In this document: positions 1-10,300 of the stretch, in pieces | Layout of the letters: every line of letters begins with the position of its first letter | How positions within the stretch are numbered: position 1 is the stretch's first letter | From: an uncultured Lachnospiraceae bacterium | GTDB taxonomy: Bacteria > Bacillota > Clostridia > Lachnospirales > Lachnospiraceae | DNA length: 64,000 nucleotides | Direction of reading: 5' to 3' | Assembly (NCBI GenBank): GCA_947385425.1 | Contig: CANDKY010000003.1 | Coordinates: forward strand, 30,467-94,466 | Notes under the pieces: generated by a model | Database searches by the model: none | The model's input: only the letters and a program-made list of their open reading frames with translations | What the model was told of the DNA's origin: nothing | Translations under genes and position numbers: made by a program

Positions 1-76
1 GTGTTTCCGGGCGGCGTTTTGGAGGGAGGCAGGGCTGTGAGATGCTTTTGGATGGGGCCGGGTGTTTCCAGGCGGC

Positions 77-302
77 GTCCGGGTGTGGCCTGTCCGCTTT
101 TTTGCAGCTTTTTTGGATGGGGGTTTTCTAAACAGAAGATGGAAGTTTGTGGTGGCCTGCCGGGTCGGCCGTGAGGGACATCCTTGTCCCTTACGGCCTA
201 AAATGGCCATCCTTGGCCATTTTCCTCTGGGGTTTCGGATCTTCTGTTAAGAAAACCCTCCATCCAAAACGATGCAAAAAAGCGGACAGGCCACACCCGG
301 AC
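77..302. repeat. 226-bp long palindromic element with internal hairpins
   Basis: The outermost 30 bases (77-106) are perfectly complementary to 273-302. The pairing continues with few mismatches to about 140 and 238, giving a stem of roughly 60 bp. The interior holds two further hairpins: 168-197 (GCCGTGAGGGACA with its complement) and 200-223 (AAAATGGCCA with TGGCCATTTT). Short open frames across it are by-products of the palindrome. No gene is supported in 1-445; bases 1-22 and 62-83 are a diverged direct repeat. It could be a non-autonomous mobile element or a structured RNA; no transposase signature is present. Confidence 0.7.
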
Positions 303-445
303 TCGGGTATCGGCGGGGAAACATGGTGCCGTTATTTTCGAAAGTTTCATTGCCGGGTTGTTGTGTCGCCGAGGTGGGCTGTCTTAGAGACTGGTGTGTG
401 CATGAAGGGTGTTTCGGGAGTGTTTTGGGACGCGGAGGTGGGGAT

Positions 446-640
446 AAATGCCCGGAAGGATTAACGGATGCAGGTGCGGTCGGAAAATCATCCCTGGAGG
501 GGGGATTTGGCTGGGTGATGGGGAAGTGGGAACAGAATCAGTCAGGGAAATGCCCGGAAGGATTAACGGACGCGGGTGCGGCCGGAAATTTTTCCCTGGA
601 GGGGGGATTTGGCTGAGTGATGCGGAAGTGGAATAAAAAT
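446..640 (+). repeat. Two-copy tandem leader repeat upstream of the GH3 gene
   Basis: Two units of 102 bp begin at 446 and 548 and both start AAATGCCCGGAAGGATTAAC. Unit 1 ends with GGAAGTGGGAACAG. At the matching place unit 2 reads GGAAGTGGAATA and runs into the AGGAGG of the following gene at 641-646. CTGGGTGAT before the motif can pair with ATCAGTCAG after it (8 of 9 pairs), so the motif sits in a loop. The same plan occurs before rex and yebC with different stem sequence. No promoter was identified. Confidence 0.65.
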
Positions 641-653
641 AGGAGGATTGGTT

Positions 654-2861
654 ATGACAGAGCAGAAGTTGCAGGAGTTGCTGCAGGATATGACGCTGGA
701 GGAGAAGGTGAACCAGATGCTGCAGGTGGCGGGTGGTTTTTTCACCGGGGATATGGTGGCTATGGGGCCGATGGCGGAGAAAGGGTTTACGGAGGATAAT
801 GTTTCCAAGGCGGGTTCCGTGCTTGGGGCGTTGGGCGCCGGGAAGCTGAAGAAGATTCAGAGGGAGTTTATGGAGAAGCATCCTCATAAGATTCCGTTGT
901 TGTTTATGCTTGATGTGATTAACGGGCTGAAGACGGTTTTCCCGATTCCGCTGGGGCAGGGGGCTACTTTTGAGCCGGAGCTGTCGGAAAGATGTGCGCA
1001 GGTTGCGGCGAAGGAAGCGGCGGTCAGCGGGCTTCATGTGACTTTTTCACCGATGGTGGATCTGGTGCGGGATGCACGCTGGGGGCGTGTGATGGAGTCC
1101 ACAGGGGAGGATCCTTATATGAATTGCCTTTTTTCGGAGGCTATGGTGAAGGGGTATCAGGGGGAAGATTTGAGGGAGCCTTACCGGGTGGCGGCTTGTG
1201 TGAAGCATTTTGCGGGGTATGGCGCGCCTACTGCGGGGCGGGATTACAATACCGTGGAGCTGTCCAGGCATACGTTAAAAGAGTTTTATCTGCCGTCTTA
1301 TAAGGCGGGGATTGATGCGGGGGCTGCTATGGTGATGACTTCCTTTAACACGATAGACGGTGTCCCGGCTACGGGGAACCGGTGGCTGATGCGGGATATC
1401 CTGCGGGATGAGATGGGTTTTGACGGTGTCCTGATTTCCGACTGGGCGGCGATTGAGGAGATTATTTACCATGGTTACTGCGCGGACAGGAAGGAAGCGG
1501 CTGTCAGGGCGGTGAATGCCGGGGTGGATATCGATATGATGACGGGGATTTACTCGGAGCATCTCTGTAATCTGGTGCGGGACGGGAAGGTTCCGGAGGA
1601 GCTGGTGGATGAGGCAGTGTACCGGATCCTGGCGCTGAAAAATAAGCTGGGGCTGTTTGAAAATCCTTACAAGGATGCGGATGAAGAGAAAGAGAAGGAA
1701 GTGATTCTTTGCAAGGAGCACAGGGAGCTGGCCAGGGAAGCTGCCAGGAAGTCTTTTGTCCTTTTGAAGAATGAGGAGGTTCTTCCGTTAAAGAAGGGGG
1801 AGAAGGTGGCGTATATCGGGCCCTATGTGGACAACCGGAATATGATGGGTTCCTGGTCTATTGTCGGGGATGCGAAGGATGTGACGACCCTTAAGGAGGC
1901 TGTGCTGGAACGTGAGGAAGGCAAAACGGCTATGTTTGGCGCCGGATGTGCTCTGTTGGGCGGGGAAGTGAAGCTGGAGGGCTTCATGGAATCCGTGGAG
2001 GAAGAGCCGTCGGCCGAAGAGTGTGCGGCTATGATGGAAGAAGCGGTGAAGCTGGCAGGGGAGGCGGATACGGTGGTGCTGGCTCTGGGTGAGCACAGGC
2101 TGCAGTCCGGCGAGGCGACCAGCAATGCTACGATTCAGATTCCGAAGATTCAGATGGAATTGTTCCGGAGGGTATGCGAGGTAAATGAAAAGGTTGCCGT
2201 TGTACTGTTTTCGGGGCGGCCTTTGGATATCCGTGAAATTTCCCGGAAGGCGAAAGCTGTTTTGGAGGTATGGATGCCCGGGACGGAAGGGGCGCGGGCA
2301 ATCGTGGACGTGCTTTCCGGGGATTATAATCCAAGCGGCAAGCTGCCTATGAGTTTCCCTTATTGTGTCGGGCAGGTTCCGGTCCATTACAATGAGTATT
2401 CCACGGGCAGGCCCCATGTGGAGGGGAAGGATAAGGACAGGTTCCGGTCCAAATATCTGGATATCCCTAACGAGCCGCTGTATCCTTTCGGGTACGGGCT
2501 GAGTTATACGAGGTTCGCAGTCTCTCCGGCGGAGATTGACAAGGAGAGGATGTCCGGAGGGGAAAAACTCCATGTGTCGGTAAATGTGAAGAATGTTGGG
2601 GATGTGGCAGGTACGGAGACTCTGCAGTTGTATATCCACGACATTGCGGCCAGTGTGGTAAGGCCGGTGAAGGAGCTGAAAGGGTTCCGTAAGGTGACGC
2701 TGGAACCGGGGCAGGAAGAGCGGGTTTCGTTTGAGATCGACGGCAGCATGCTGCGGTTTTTGACGGAAAATGACCGCTGGGAAAGCGAACCCGGGGAGTT
2801 TGAGGCGTTTGTCGGGACGGACAGCAGTACGGTGAACTGTGTGAAGTTTTGGCTGGATTGA
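654..2861 (+). CDS. Glycoside hydrolase family 3 beta-glucosidase (BglX-like)
   Basis: A 735-residue family 3 glycoside hydrolase, probably releasing beta-linked glucose or xylose from the non-reducing end of oligosaccharides. The N-terminal barrel ends in GFDGVLISDW, whose Asp (about residue 263) is the expected catalytic nucleophile. An alpha/beta sandwich domain follows, with KSFVLLKNE at its start, and the last 110 residues (from about 625) match the fibronectin-III-like domain common in this family. There is no signal peptide, so a cytoplasmic enzyme acting on imported oligosaccharides is likely. Start: ATG 654 lies 7 bases after AGGAGG (641-646); an in-frame TTG at 648 is too close to that site. 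The gene stands alone, with a repeat-built leader before it and a terminator after it. No transporter or sugar regulator is adjacent, so the substrate cannot be inferred. Confidence 0.93.
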   Translation: MTEQKLQELLQDMTLEEKVNQMLQVAGGFFTGDMVAMGPMAEKGFTEDNVSKAGSVLGALGAGKLKKIQREFMEKHPHKIPLLFMLDVINGLKTVFPIPLGQGATFEPELSERCAQVAAKEAAVSGLHVTFSPMVDLVRDARWGRVMESTGEDPYMNCLFSEAMVKGYQGEDLREPYRVAACVKHFAGYGAPTAGRDYNTVELSRHTLKEFYLPSYKAGIDAGAAMVMTSFNTIDGVPATGNRWLMRDILRDEMGFDGVLISDWAAIEEIIYHGYCADRKEAAVRAVNAGVDIDMMTGIYSEHLCNLVRDGKVPEELVDEAVYRILALKNKLGLFENPYKDADEEKEKEVILCKEHRELAREAARKSFVLLKNEEVLPLKKGEKVAYIGPYVDNRNMMGSWSIVGDAKDVTTLKEAVLEREEGKTAMFGAGCALLGGEVKLEGFMESVEEEPSAEECAAMMEEAVKLAGEADTVVLALGEHRLQSGEATSNATIQIPKIQMELFRRVCEVNEKVAVVLFSGRPLDIREISRKAKAVLEVWMPGTEGARAIVDVLSGDYNPSGKLPMSFPYCVGQVPVHYNEYSTGRPHVEGKDKDRFRSKYLDIPNEPLYPFGYGLSYTRFAVSPAEIDKERMSGGEKLHVSVNVKNVGDVAGTETLQLYIHDIAASVVRPVKELKGFRKVTLEPGQEERVSFEIDGSMLRFLTENDRWESEPGEFEAFVGTDSSTVNCVKFWLD

Positions 2862-2893
2862 TTGGGGCATGAAGGGATAGTATAGGAAAAAGG

Positions 2894-2925
2894 TTCCGGC
2901 GGGGCAGGTGCTCCGCCGGATTTTT
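2894..2925 (+). terminator. Rho-independent terminator of the GH3 gene
   Basis: TCCGGCGG (2895-2902) pairs with CCGCCGGA (2913-2920) around a 10-base loop and is followed by TTTTT. It lies 33 bases after the GH3 stop codon. Confidence 0.85.
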
Positions 2926-3132
2926 AACGTGTAATTTGCGTGTTTTTTTGTTATAATGCTGATAAGGGGATTTTCAGGGATAAGGAACTGTTCCTAAGTT
3001 GGAATCGTAATGTTTTGGGGTAAAACTGTCCTGAATGCAGCGAAAGTTCATTTATCATGGTTTGGAGAGGAGAATTTCGATAGCAAATATTGCTATAAAG
3101 CTGAAAGAATTTAAAAAGAAGGAAGGGATTAT

Positions 3133-3351
3133 ATGATTACAGCAGAGCTTACTCAAAAGATAGATACCTTGTCGAAGGACGAATATCATATGGTTGAGGT
3201 TTATGTTGATAATGTGCTGGAATATTCGAGACGGAGAAGAAAAGAGGCAGCATGGGATAAGATAAAATCTGATTTGAAAGAATCGGAGAAGCGGCTAAAC
3301 CTTGAAGGGGGTATTAGTTCCAGACAGCTTAGGGAAAATCTGGGGGTATAA
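3133..3351 (+). CDS. Small antitoxin-like protein
   Basis: A 72-residue charged, mainly helical protein, with AAGGAAGGG as ribosome binding site 6 bases before ATG. It has a basic stretch (YSRRRRKEAAWDK) and a C-terminal SSRQLRENLGV tail. Size, charge and the RelE/ParE-like fragment starting 2 bases downstream suggest the antitoxin of a type II toxin-antitoxin pair. I did not recognise a definite antitoxin family. The leader 2926-3132 holds TATAAT (2952-2957), without a convincing -35 box, and an imperfect palindrome TAAGGAACTGTTCCTAA near 2983-2999 that resembles the ends of the element at 45017-45114. Alternatively this is an unrelated small regulatory protein; the assignment rests mostly on context. 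Confidence 0.55.
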   Translation: MITAELTQKIDTLSKDEYHMVEVYVDNVLEYSRRRRKEAAWDKIKSDLKESEKRLNLEGGISSRQLRENLGV

Positions 3352-3352
3352 T

Positions 3353-3544
3353 ATGTATGAAATCATTTATGCTCCAATAGTCCAGGAAAAGTTAGCCGCA
3401 TTAAAAGCCAGATTGACAGAGCTATGCGGAGAAAAGGCTGGGATGAATGATAAGCTTTCGTGTTGGAAAGTTTTGTTTAAGGTACGAATTGCAAAATTGA
3501 TGAAAATGATTTGGAGTTCAGGACAGAGGGAAGTATTTCCGTGA
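3353..3544 (+). pseudogene. Truncated RelE/ParE-type toxin remnant
   Basis: A 63-residue frame begins MYEIIYAPIVQEKLAAL, which resembles the first strand and helix of RelE/ParE toxins. Family members are usually 85-110 residues and end with a conserved strand pair carrying catalytic or ribosome-contacting residues. Here the sequence becomes unlike the family after about residue 36 (MNDKLSCWKV), and its last codons lie inside the terminator stem at 3528-3566. Internal deletion or frameshift is the simplest explanation, leaving the upstream antitoxin as a relic or an orphan. ATG 3353 directly follows the antitoxin stop, as usual in such operons. It could instead be an intact but unusual small protein. 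Confidence 0.5.
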
Positions 3545-3566
3545 AAATGGAGGTACTTCCCTTTTT
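3528..3566 (+). terminator. Rho-independent terminator after the toxin remnant
   Basis: GGGAAGTATTTCC (3528-3540) pairs with GGAGGTACTTCCC (3549-3561) through 13 pairs including two wobbles. The loop is 8 bases and TTTTT follows. The 5' arm lies inside the truncated toxin frame, which is consistent with loss of the toxin's 3' part. Confidence 0.8.
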
Positions 3567-3584
3567 GTTCGGAAGGGGGAATCG

Positions 3585-4007
3585 CTATTTTTTCTGTTTT
3601 TTTAATTTGTATTTCATAAGGAATTGTAATTCTGCTTTATTCTCGTCTGTTAATTTCCTGTAATCTTCCAGAAAGTCGAAGTCAGCTTTGGAGAGGTTCA
3701 TGATGAAATCTATGGGAATGCGTTTGGATTTGAGGTGGTGGATAATCTGGATGTCGGAATATCCGCCGTCAAATTCATTTGTGGTACATTTTGGGGCAGG
3801 GACGGACGGGGAAACAAGTTCATCCAGGGAAACATGATAATACCGGGCGATAAGCAGCAATGTCTCCAGGTCGGGAACACGGCTGCCAGTCTCAAAGTAC
3901 GAGTAAGTGGATCGTCCGAGGTTGAGGGATTCACAGAGCTGTTTCTGTGTCAGGCCGTGTGCCTGTCTTAATTCAAGCAGTTTAAGCCCAAGTGATTTAT
4001 TTTCCAT
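3585..4007 (-). CDS. XRE-family transcriptional regulator
   Basis: A 140-residue cytoplasmic regulator. Residues about 6-62 form a Cro/C1-type helix-turn-helix (LRQAHGLTQKQLCESLNLGR, then STYSYFETGSRVPDLETL). The C-terminal 70 residues are charged and probably mediate dimerisation or effector binding. Start: ATG at 4005-4007 is preceded by GGAGG with 6-base spacing; an upstream in-frame ATG at 4034 lacks such a site. The gene is divergent from the NRPS, sharing a 338-base region that contains repeated ACAAAA motifs. It is therefore the obvious candidate regulator of the NRPS cluster, by context only. Confidence 0.85.
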   Translation of the reverse strand: MENKSLGLKLLELRQAHGLTQKQLCESLNLGRSTYSYFETGSRVPDLETLLLIARYYHVSLDELVSPSVPAPKCTTNEFDGGYSDIQIIHHLKSKRIPIDFIMNLSKADFDFLEDYRKLTDENKAELQFLMKYKLKKQKK

Positions 4008-4345
4008 AGAAATCCTCCATGCTGCCGGCGCCATGCATATTTGGGCGCAGGTACAAATTTACCAAATGAAAAAATAGTGATAACTCCTTTCTGTATGCAT
4101 TCTGTTGTATTTTTTGGCCATGTCTTGTTTTATAGATTATAGCAATATGGAAAAAGTATTTGTTTATACTTCACAAAACGAGACAAATATGGTAATATAA
4201 AAAATGTAACAAAATGCGACAAAAGATGCGGCATAAAGACAGAACAAAAGAGCCGTTGATACGGCGTAAAAACAGGACAAAAAAGCCGTTTTTGGGGCGG
4301 GCGCGGCATCCGGAGAGGGAAGAAGCGGGAAAGCGAGTGTGTATT
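4008..4345. promoter_or_regulatory. Divergent intergenic region with repeated ACAAAA motifs
   Basis: This AT-rich region lies between the XRE regulator and the NRPS. ACAAAACGAGACAAA (4173-4187) and ACAAAATGCGACAAA (4209-4223) are direct repeats 36 bases apart. A second related pair, ACAAAAGAGCCGTT (4244-4257) and ACAAAAAAGCCGTT (4277-4290), is 33 bases apart. Near-constant spacing of about three helical turns is what an array of operator sites would look like. No canonical -35/-10 pair stood out. The stretch is open in the NRPS frame from 4214, but I treat 4214-4345 as leader because it has no condensation-domain similarity. Confidence 0.4.
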
Positions 4346-7300
4346 ATGTTTGCAATAACAATTCCACAGGAGAATATATGGAACCTTCAGAAATATTATG
4401 CGGGCTCAGGTATATCGAATATCAGCGGTATGCTTGTATTTGACCGGAAACTGGATTTTCGGCGGCTTGCGGAAGCCATAAATACCTTTGTGAAGAATCA
4501 GGATGGCGTCCGGATGCGTTTTACAGAGAAGGGCGGGAGGGTATGCCAGTATGAGGCGGCCTATGAATATATCGATATCCCGGTTCTTTCCTTCGGGAGT
4601 ATGGAGGAAGCAAGGGATTTTCTGGAGGATGAGGGGAGGAAACCGTTTGCGATGGAGGATTCCCCGATGTACCGCTTTTCTATATTCGATACGCCGGGAC
4701 AGTGCGGGGTATTTCCCTGCTTTAACCATATGGTATCGGATGCGTGGACTTTGAGCTTATTTTGCCGGAAGGTGATGGAATATTATGAATCCCCGGGATA
4801 TGGGGCGGAGCCTGAAGGAACGGCGTCCTATCTGCAATATATAAGGAAGGAAGAGGAATATCGGCAGTCCGCCCGGTATCGGAAAGATGCGGCCTATTGG
4901 GAGCAGAGGTTCCGAAAGAAGCCGTCCGTAAGTTATATCAGGCCCATGAGCGGGGAAGCGGCATCGGGAGAGGCACGGAGACTGACGAGGGTCATTGGGG
5001 AAGATATGGCCGGGCGTATAAAGGAATGGTGCGCGGGAAATAAAGTATCCCCGGCAGTTTTGTTTGAAGCGGCAGTATGCGCGTATTTATACCGGATAAA
5101 CGGGAAACCGGAGGAAACCTGGATCGGGACTCTTGTGGCAGACCGCGCGTCCCGGCAGGAAAAGGAAATGGCAGGTATGTGTGTTTCCACCATGCCTCTT
5201 GGCATTCGCGTAGCGGAAGAAGATACGGCTGTTTCCCTTTGTGAAAAAATAGCGGCGGGGCATATGGAACTCTTCCGGCACCAGAAATACCCTTATGGAA
5301 ATATACTGAAAGGGGTGCGGGAAAAGTTCGGTTTTTCCGGCAGCCTGTTTGAAGTGATGGTCAGTTATCAGAATGCCCGCATCGGATATCATGGCGGTAT
5401 CGCATATGGTACGGAGTGGTTTTCCAATGGCTGCAGCGAGGCGGCTTTGGCGCTTCATATCGATGACAGGGAGGAAAGGGGGTGTCTGACAATCCATATG
5501 GATTATCAGGCGGAGGTGTTCCGGGATGCCGAGGCGGAGCTTCTGTATGGGCGCCTGTATTCCATACTTGGACAGATGGCCGGAAAAGACGGTGTGACAG
5601 TGGGCGGGATGTCTATCATACCGGAGGAAGAATACCAGGAAATGATATTTGGCTTCAATGATACGGCAGTGGAATATCCAAAGGAAAAGTGTATCCATGA
5701 ACTGTTTATGGAAAAAGCGCTGCTTAGCCCGGACAGGACAGCCCTTGTGTTTGAGGGAAGGGAGTTTACTTACCGGCAGTTGGATGAAATGTCAAATTCA
5801 CTGGCCCATAATCTCCGGGCGACCGGCGTGAAGCCCAATGATGTGGTGCCGATTATCGCAAGGCGGAGCTGGCATGTGATTGTGGCCATGCTGGGCATCC
5901 TTAAAGCAGGCGGGGCGTTTATGTCCGTGGATCCGGTTTACCCGGAAGAGCGGATAGGGTATATGCTGCGCCTTTCCGGAGCGCAGGTTGCCCTGACATA
6001 CGGGTACGGGGGAGAAACCGGGATACCGTGTATAGCGCTGGAGGATTTGGACTATTCCGTTGCTGCCGGACCGTTGGATAATGTAAATGCAGCGGATGAT
6101 CTGTGTTATGTTATTTTTACTTCCGGTTCCACGGGGGAACCGAAAGGGATTGCTATATGCCACAGGAATTTATGTAATTACTGCCACTGTAATGACAAAA
6201 ATAAATGGTGCAAAATTATAAAGCCGGATGACAGCCGTATAGTGGCAGTGACGAATTTTGTATTTGATATATTTTTGACCGAAAGTATTTTTTCATTGCT
6301 TAACGGGGTTGTTATCTATCTGACAAATGATGAGGAAATGATATCCCAGTCAAAATTAGGCAGGTTAGTTATGGAACATGGAATAGACATAATACAGACG
6401 ACCCCGACAAAAATGCGCAGTTATATGTTCTATAAGGATAATTTGGAATATTTAAAATTTTTTAAGGCAATTATCCTGGGAGGTGAATTTCTGACAGAAG
6501 GCTTACTTGCCGAGATAAGAAAATATACGGAGGCAGAGATTGTCAACATTTACGGACCAGCGGAAATAACTGTCTGGTCAAACTTTAAAAAAGTGGAGAA
6601 GGAAGATATTACTATAGGAGGACCTATAGCAAATACACAGATTTACATTCTTGACAAGGACAGAAAGCCGTTGCCTGTTGGAATTGCGGGCGAAGTATGC
6701 ATATCCGGGGACGGGGTCGGCAAGGGATATCTGAACCGGCCGGATCTTACGGCGGAAAAGTTTATCCCGAACCCCTTTCTGGAAGGGAAAACAATGTACT
6801 GTACAGGGGATCTTGCACGGTGGAGGGCAGACGGTGAACTGGAATTCCTCGGCCGTATGGATACCCAGGTAAAAATCCGCGGGCTGCGGATCGAGCTGGG
6901 TGAAATCGAGAGTGTGATGAATACATATGAGGGAATAAAGCTGGCGGCTGTGGCGGAACAGTGCGGCAGCAATCACAGGCAGTATCTTGCGGGGTATTAT
7001 ATTTCTGATAGGGTGGTGGATGAAAAAGCGCTCCGCCGGCATTTGCTGGCAAAACTGCCGGCATATATGGCGCCCAATTATTTTATGCGCCTTGACAGGA
7101 TGCCGATGACGGCAGGAGGGAAAATCGACCGGAAAAACCTGCCTGTGCCGGAACTTACCGGAGATATGGGAAAATATGAAGAACCTGTAACGGAGACGGA
7201 AAAGGTCCTGGCCGTGATATGGGAGAGGATTCTGCAATCGGGCGCCGTAGGAAGGAATACGGATTTTATGGAGTGCGGAGGCGACAGCTTAAGCGCGATG

Positions 7301-10300
7301 CATATGCTTGCAGAGGTGGAGCGACAGTTCGGAACCCGTCCGGACATGAAGTGTTTTATGGGGCATACGATCCTTTCGGGGCTGGCGGCATGGATAGACG
7401 GGAGCGAAGGCAGGGCGGAGCGGGAAATTATCCCGGCGGGGAACCGGACGGAGTATGTGCTGACGCCGCAGCAGAAAGCAATCTATCTTGCCTGCCGGAA
7501 GGAACCGTCTTCCCTGGTATACAATATGCCGATGTTTATCCCTTTGGATGAGGATATGGATGTGGAGAAGATAAAGGAAAACTTTCTCCATTGTTATAAG
7601 AGGCATCCCATACTGCGGACAAGGGTTACGGTAAAGGGAGATGAAATAATCGGCAGCATCGATGGCGGAGCGCCGCTTGTCTTTGAAGAATTTGAGGAAA
7701 AGGACGCTTTTCCACGGCCCTTTGACCTGTCAAAGGCTCCGCTTATCAGAGTGGGGTTTGGCTGCGAGGGAATGGCGGTAGATATCCATCACATTGCGGC
7801 GGACGGGGAGTCCCTTTTTATGATAATGGATGAAATTTTTTACGGGCGGAAAGCGGACGAAGATATCAGCTATGCCGATTACGCGGCGTATTTTTACGGC
7901 AGACTGGCAGGCGGCGGGTTTGACAGGCACAGGGAATATTTTAAACGCGCGCTGCAGGCGGATATAGAACCTTTGGAACTGCCGGGAATTGCCGGGAAGG
8001 ATTTGCCGCAAACCTCCCCGGAAGATTTCAGGAAAGAGCCGCCGGGAGCCTTTCCGGAGAATTTTACGGAAGGTTCATCGGGAACCTTACCGGAAGATTT
8101 TCATGGAAAGGGAGAAGGGACAGGCTATGTATATATGCTTGGAAAAGAAGCGGCCGACAGAGTCAGGGATTTTGTGAAATCCGGCAATTTGACCGAAACG
8201 GGTGTTTACCTGGCAATGTATGGGATACTTATGGCGGAATTTGCAAACCGTCAGCAGATCGTTACCAGTATAATTGTATCCAACCGGATCCATGCGGAAA
8301 CCCGGTCAGTCTGCGGTATGTTTGTAAATACCATACCTCTTGCGCTGGATGTCCGGCCGGAGCTTTCTTTTGCGGAATATGCGGACAATGTGAACCGGAC
8401 GCTGATGGAGGTTTACCAATATCAGGAACTGCCGTTTCTGGAAATCTGCAGGGCGGCAGGTATCCGGGATAGAAACAGGCTCCATACCGCGTTTGTGTAT
8501 CAGCCGGGGGAAAGGAAAGCGGCAGGGCTCCGTTTTGAGTACATAGACACGGGGACCTTTAAGATGGATCTGTCTTTTCAGGTGGCGCCGCAGCTGGACG
8601 GATGTTGTAAGATTATGCTGGAATACAATAAAAGGAAATATGGAAGAAACCTGATGGAACGTCTGGCGGCAGGGTACGGGCGGTTAATCGGCCAGATGGA
8701 CGGGAGGAGGAAATTAAGGGATTTTTCTGTCATGAATGAGGCGGAATACCGGCTTGTGGTGTATGGCTTCAACCAGGCTGCTTTGGCCTGCGGCGGTTAT
8801 CGGGAACGGAAACAGGACATAGACGGGGCGGAAGGGAAGGCCGGGAAGATGTCTGCCTGTGCGGGGAAGACGGCCCTGGTGTTCCGGCAGTTATCTTTCA
8901 CCTATCGGCAGTTGGACGAGATGTCCAATTCATTGGGCCATTACCTGCGCGGGGAAGGGATACGGCCGAATGATATTGTGCCTATCCTTGCGGGGCGGAG
9001 CTGGCACGCGGTAGCTGCCATGCTCGGTGTCCTTAAGGCAGGCGGCGCATATATGCCGATAGATCCGGCTTACCCCAGGGAGAGGATAGCTTATATGCTT
9101 GCGGAAGCCGGCAGCAGGGTCATGCTTACTTACGGCGTGGAAGGCGGCTGGCCGGTAAAGTGCTTGGATTTGGATACTTTTGACTATACGGCAGATATTT
9201 CCCCGCTCGATAATGTGAACGTGCCGGAAGATATTTGTTATGTGATATTTACATCCGGATCAACAGGCAGGCCGAAAGGGGTTTTGCTGAAACATGCAGG
9301 CCTGGAGAATTTCGTCGGCAGCAGAAATGTATTCCACCGGGAAGTATTCCGGAATTGCAGCCGTGTTCTGGCTATTGGTTCCTTTGCCTTTGATATTTCT
9401 GTTGTAGAAATATTCCAGCCTCTGTTTAATGGAGGCTGTGTGGTAGTCGCGGACGGGGAAATGGTGAGCCGGCCGGATCGGATGGCCGGGGCAATCCGGG
9501 ATTATGGGATTGATCTGCTGCATACGACGCCTACCAGGCTGGGATTTTATCTGGAGAATGAGGCTTTCCGGAAAGCGGTGTCAGGGCTGAAAGCCATTCT
9601 TTTAGCGGGGGAGGTATTTCCAGGGGAGTTATTCCGTAAAATACGCAAGTGTACGGACGCGGATATTTTTAACGGCTATGGGCCGACGGAAACAACAGTG
9701 GGCTGCTCCTTTGTGAAGGTAACGGATCCGGGGGATATCAGCATCGGCAGGCCCATTTCCAATGTGCGTATGTATATCCTGGACCGCAACGGCAAACCCT
9801 GCCCGGTGGGAGTATCCGGGGAGCTTTGCATTGCGGGCGCCGGTGTGGCGAAGGGGTATTTGAACCGTCCGGAACTGACGGCGGAAAAATTTGTGCCGGA
9901 TCCTTTTGTCAAAGGCGGGAGGATGTACCGATCCGGTGATTTGGCACGGTGGAGGCAGGATGGGGAAATAGAGTACCTTGGACGTATGGATACGCAGGTG
10001 AAAATCCGGGGGCTGCGGATTGAACTCGGGGAGATTGAAAGCGTGCTCGCTTCCTTTGACGGCGTGAAAAGCTGTGCGGTGACGGACGGGCGTGACGGGA
10101 AAGGCAGGCAGTATCTGGCCGGGTATTACACCGGGGAGAGGGAGTTGGAGGAGAGGAGCCTGAGGGATTATCTGGCGGAGAAGCTGCCGGGATACATGGT
10201 GCCCAATTTCCTGATAAGGATAGACGAGATGCCGTTAACTGTCAGCGGTAAGACAGACCGGAAAAGGCTCCCGGCGCCGGATCCGGATATGGAACGGTCT

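Noticed and set aside
384-1037. Long minus-strand open frame over the GH3 leader and start
   Set aside because: It overlaps a clear GH3 gene, is rich in Pro, His and Leu as expected for antisense of GC-rich coding sequence, and has no ribosome site.
4214-4345. N-terminal extension of the NRPS from the first in-frame ATG
   Set aside because: Very basic peptide without condensation-domain similarity, no ribosome site, and overlap with repeated ACAAAA motifs.
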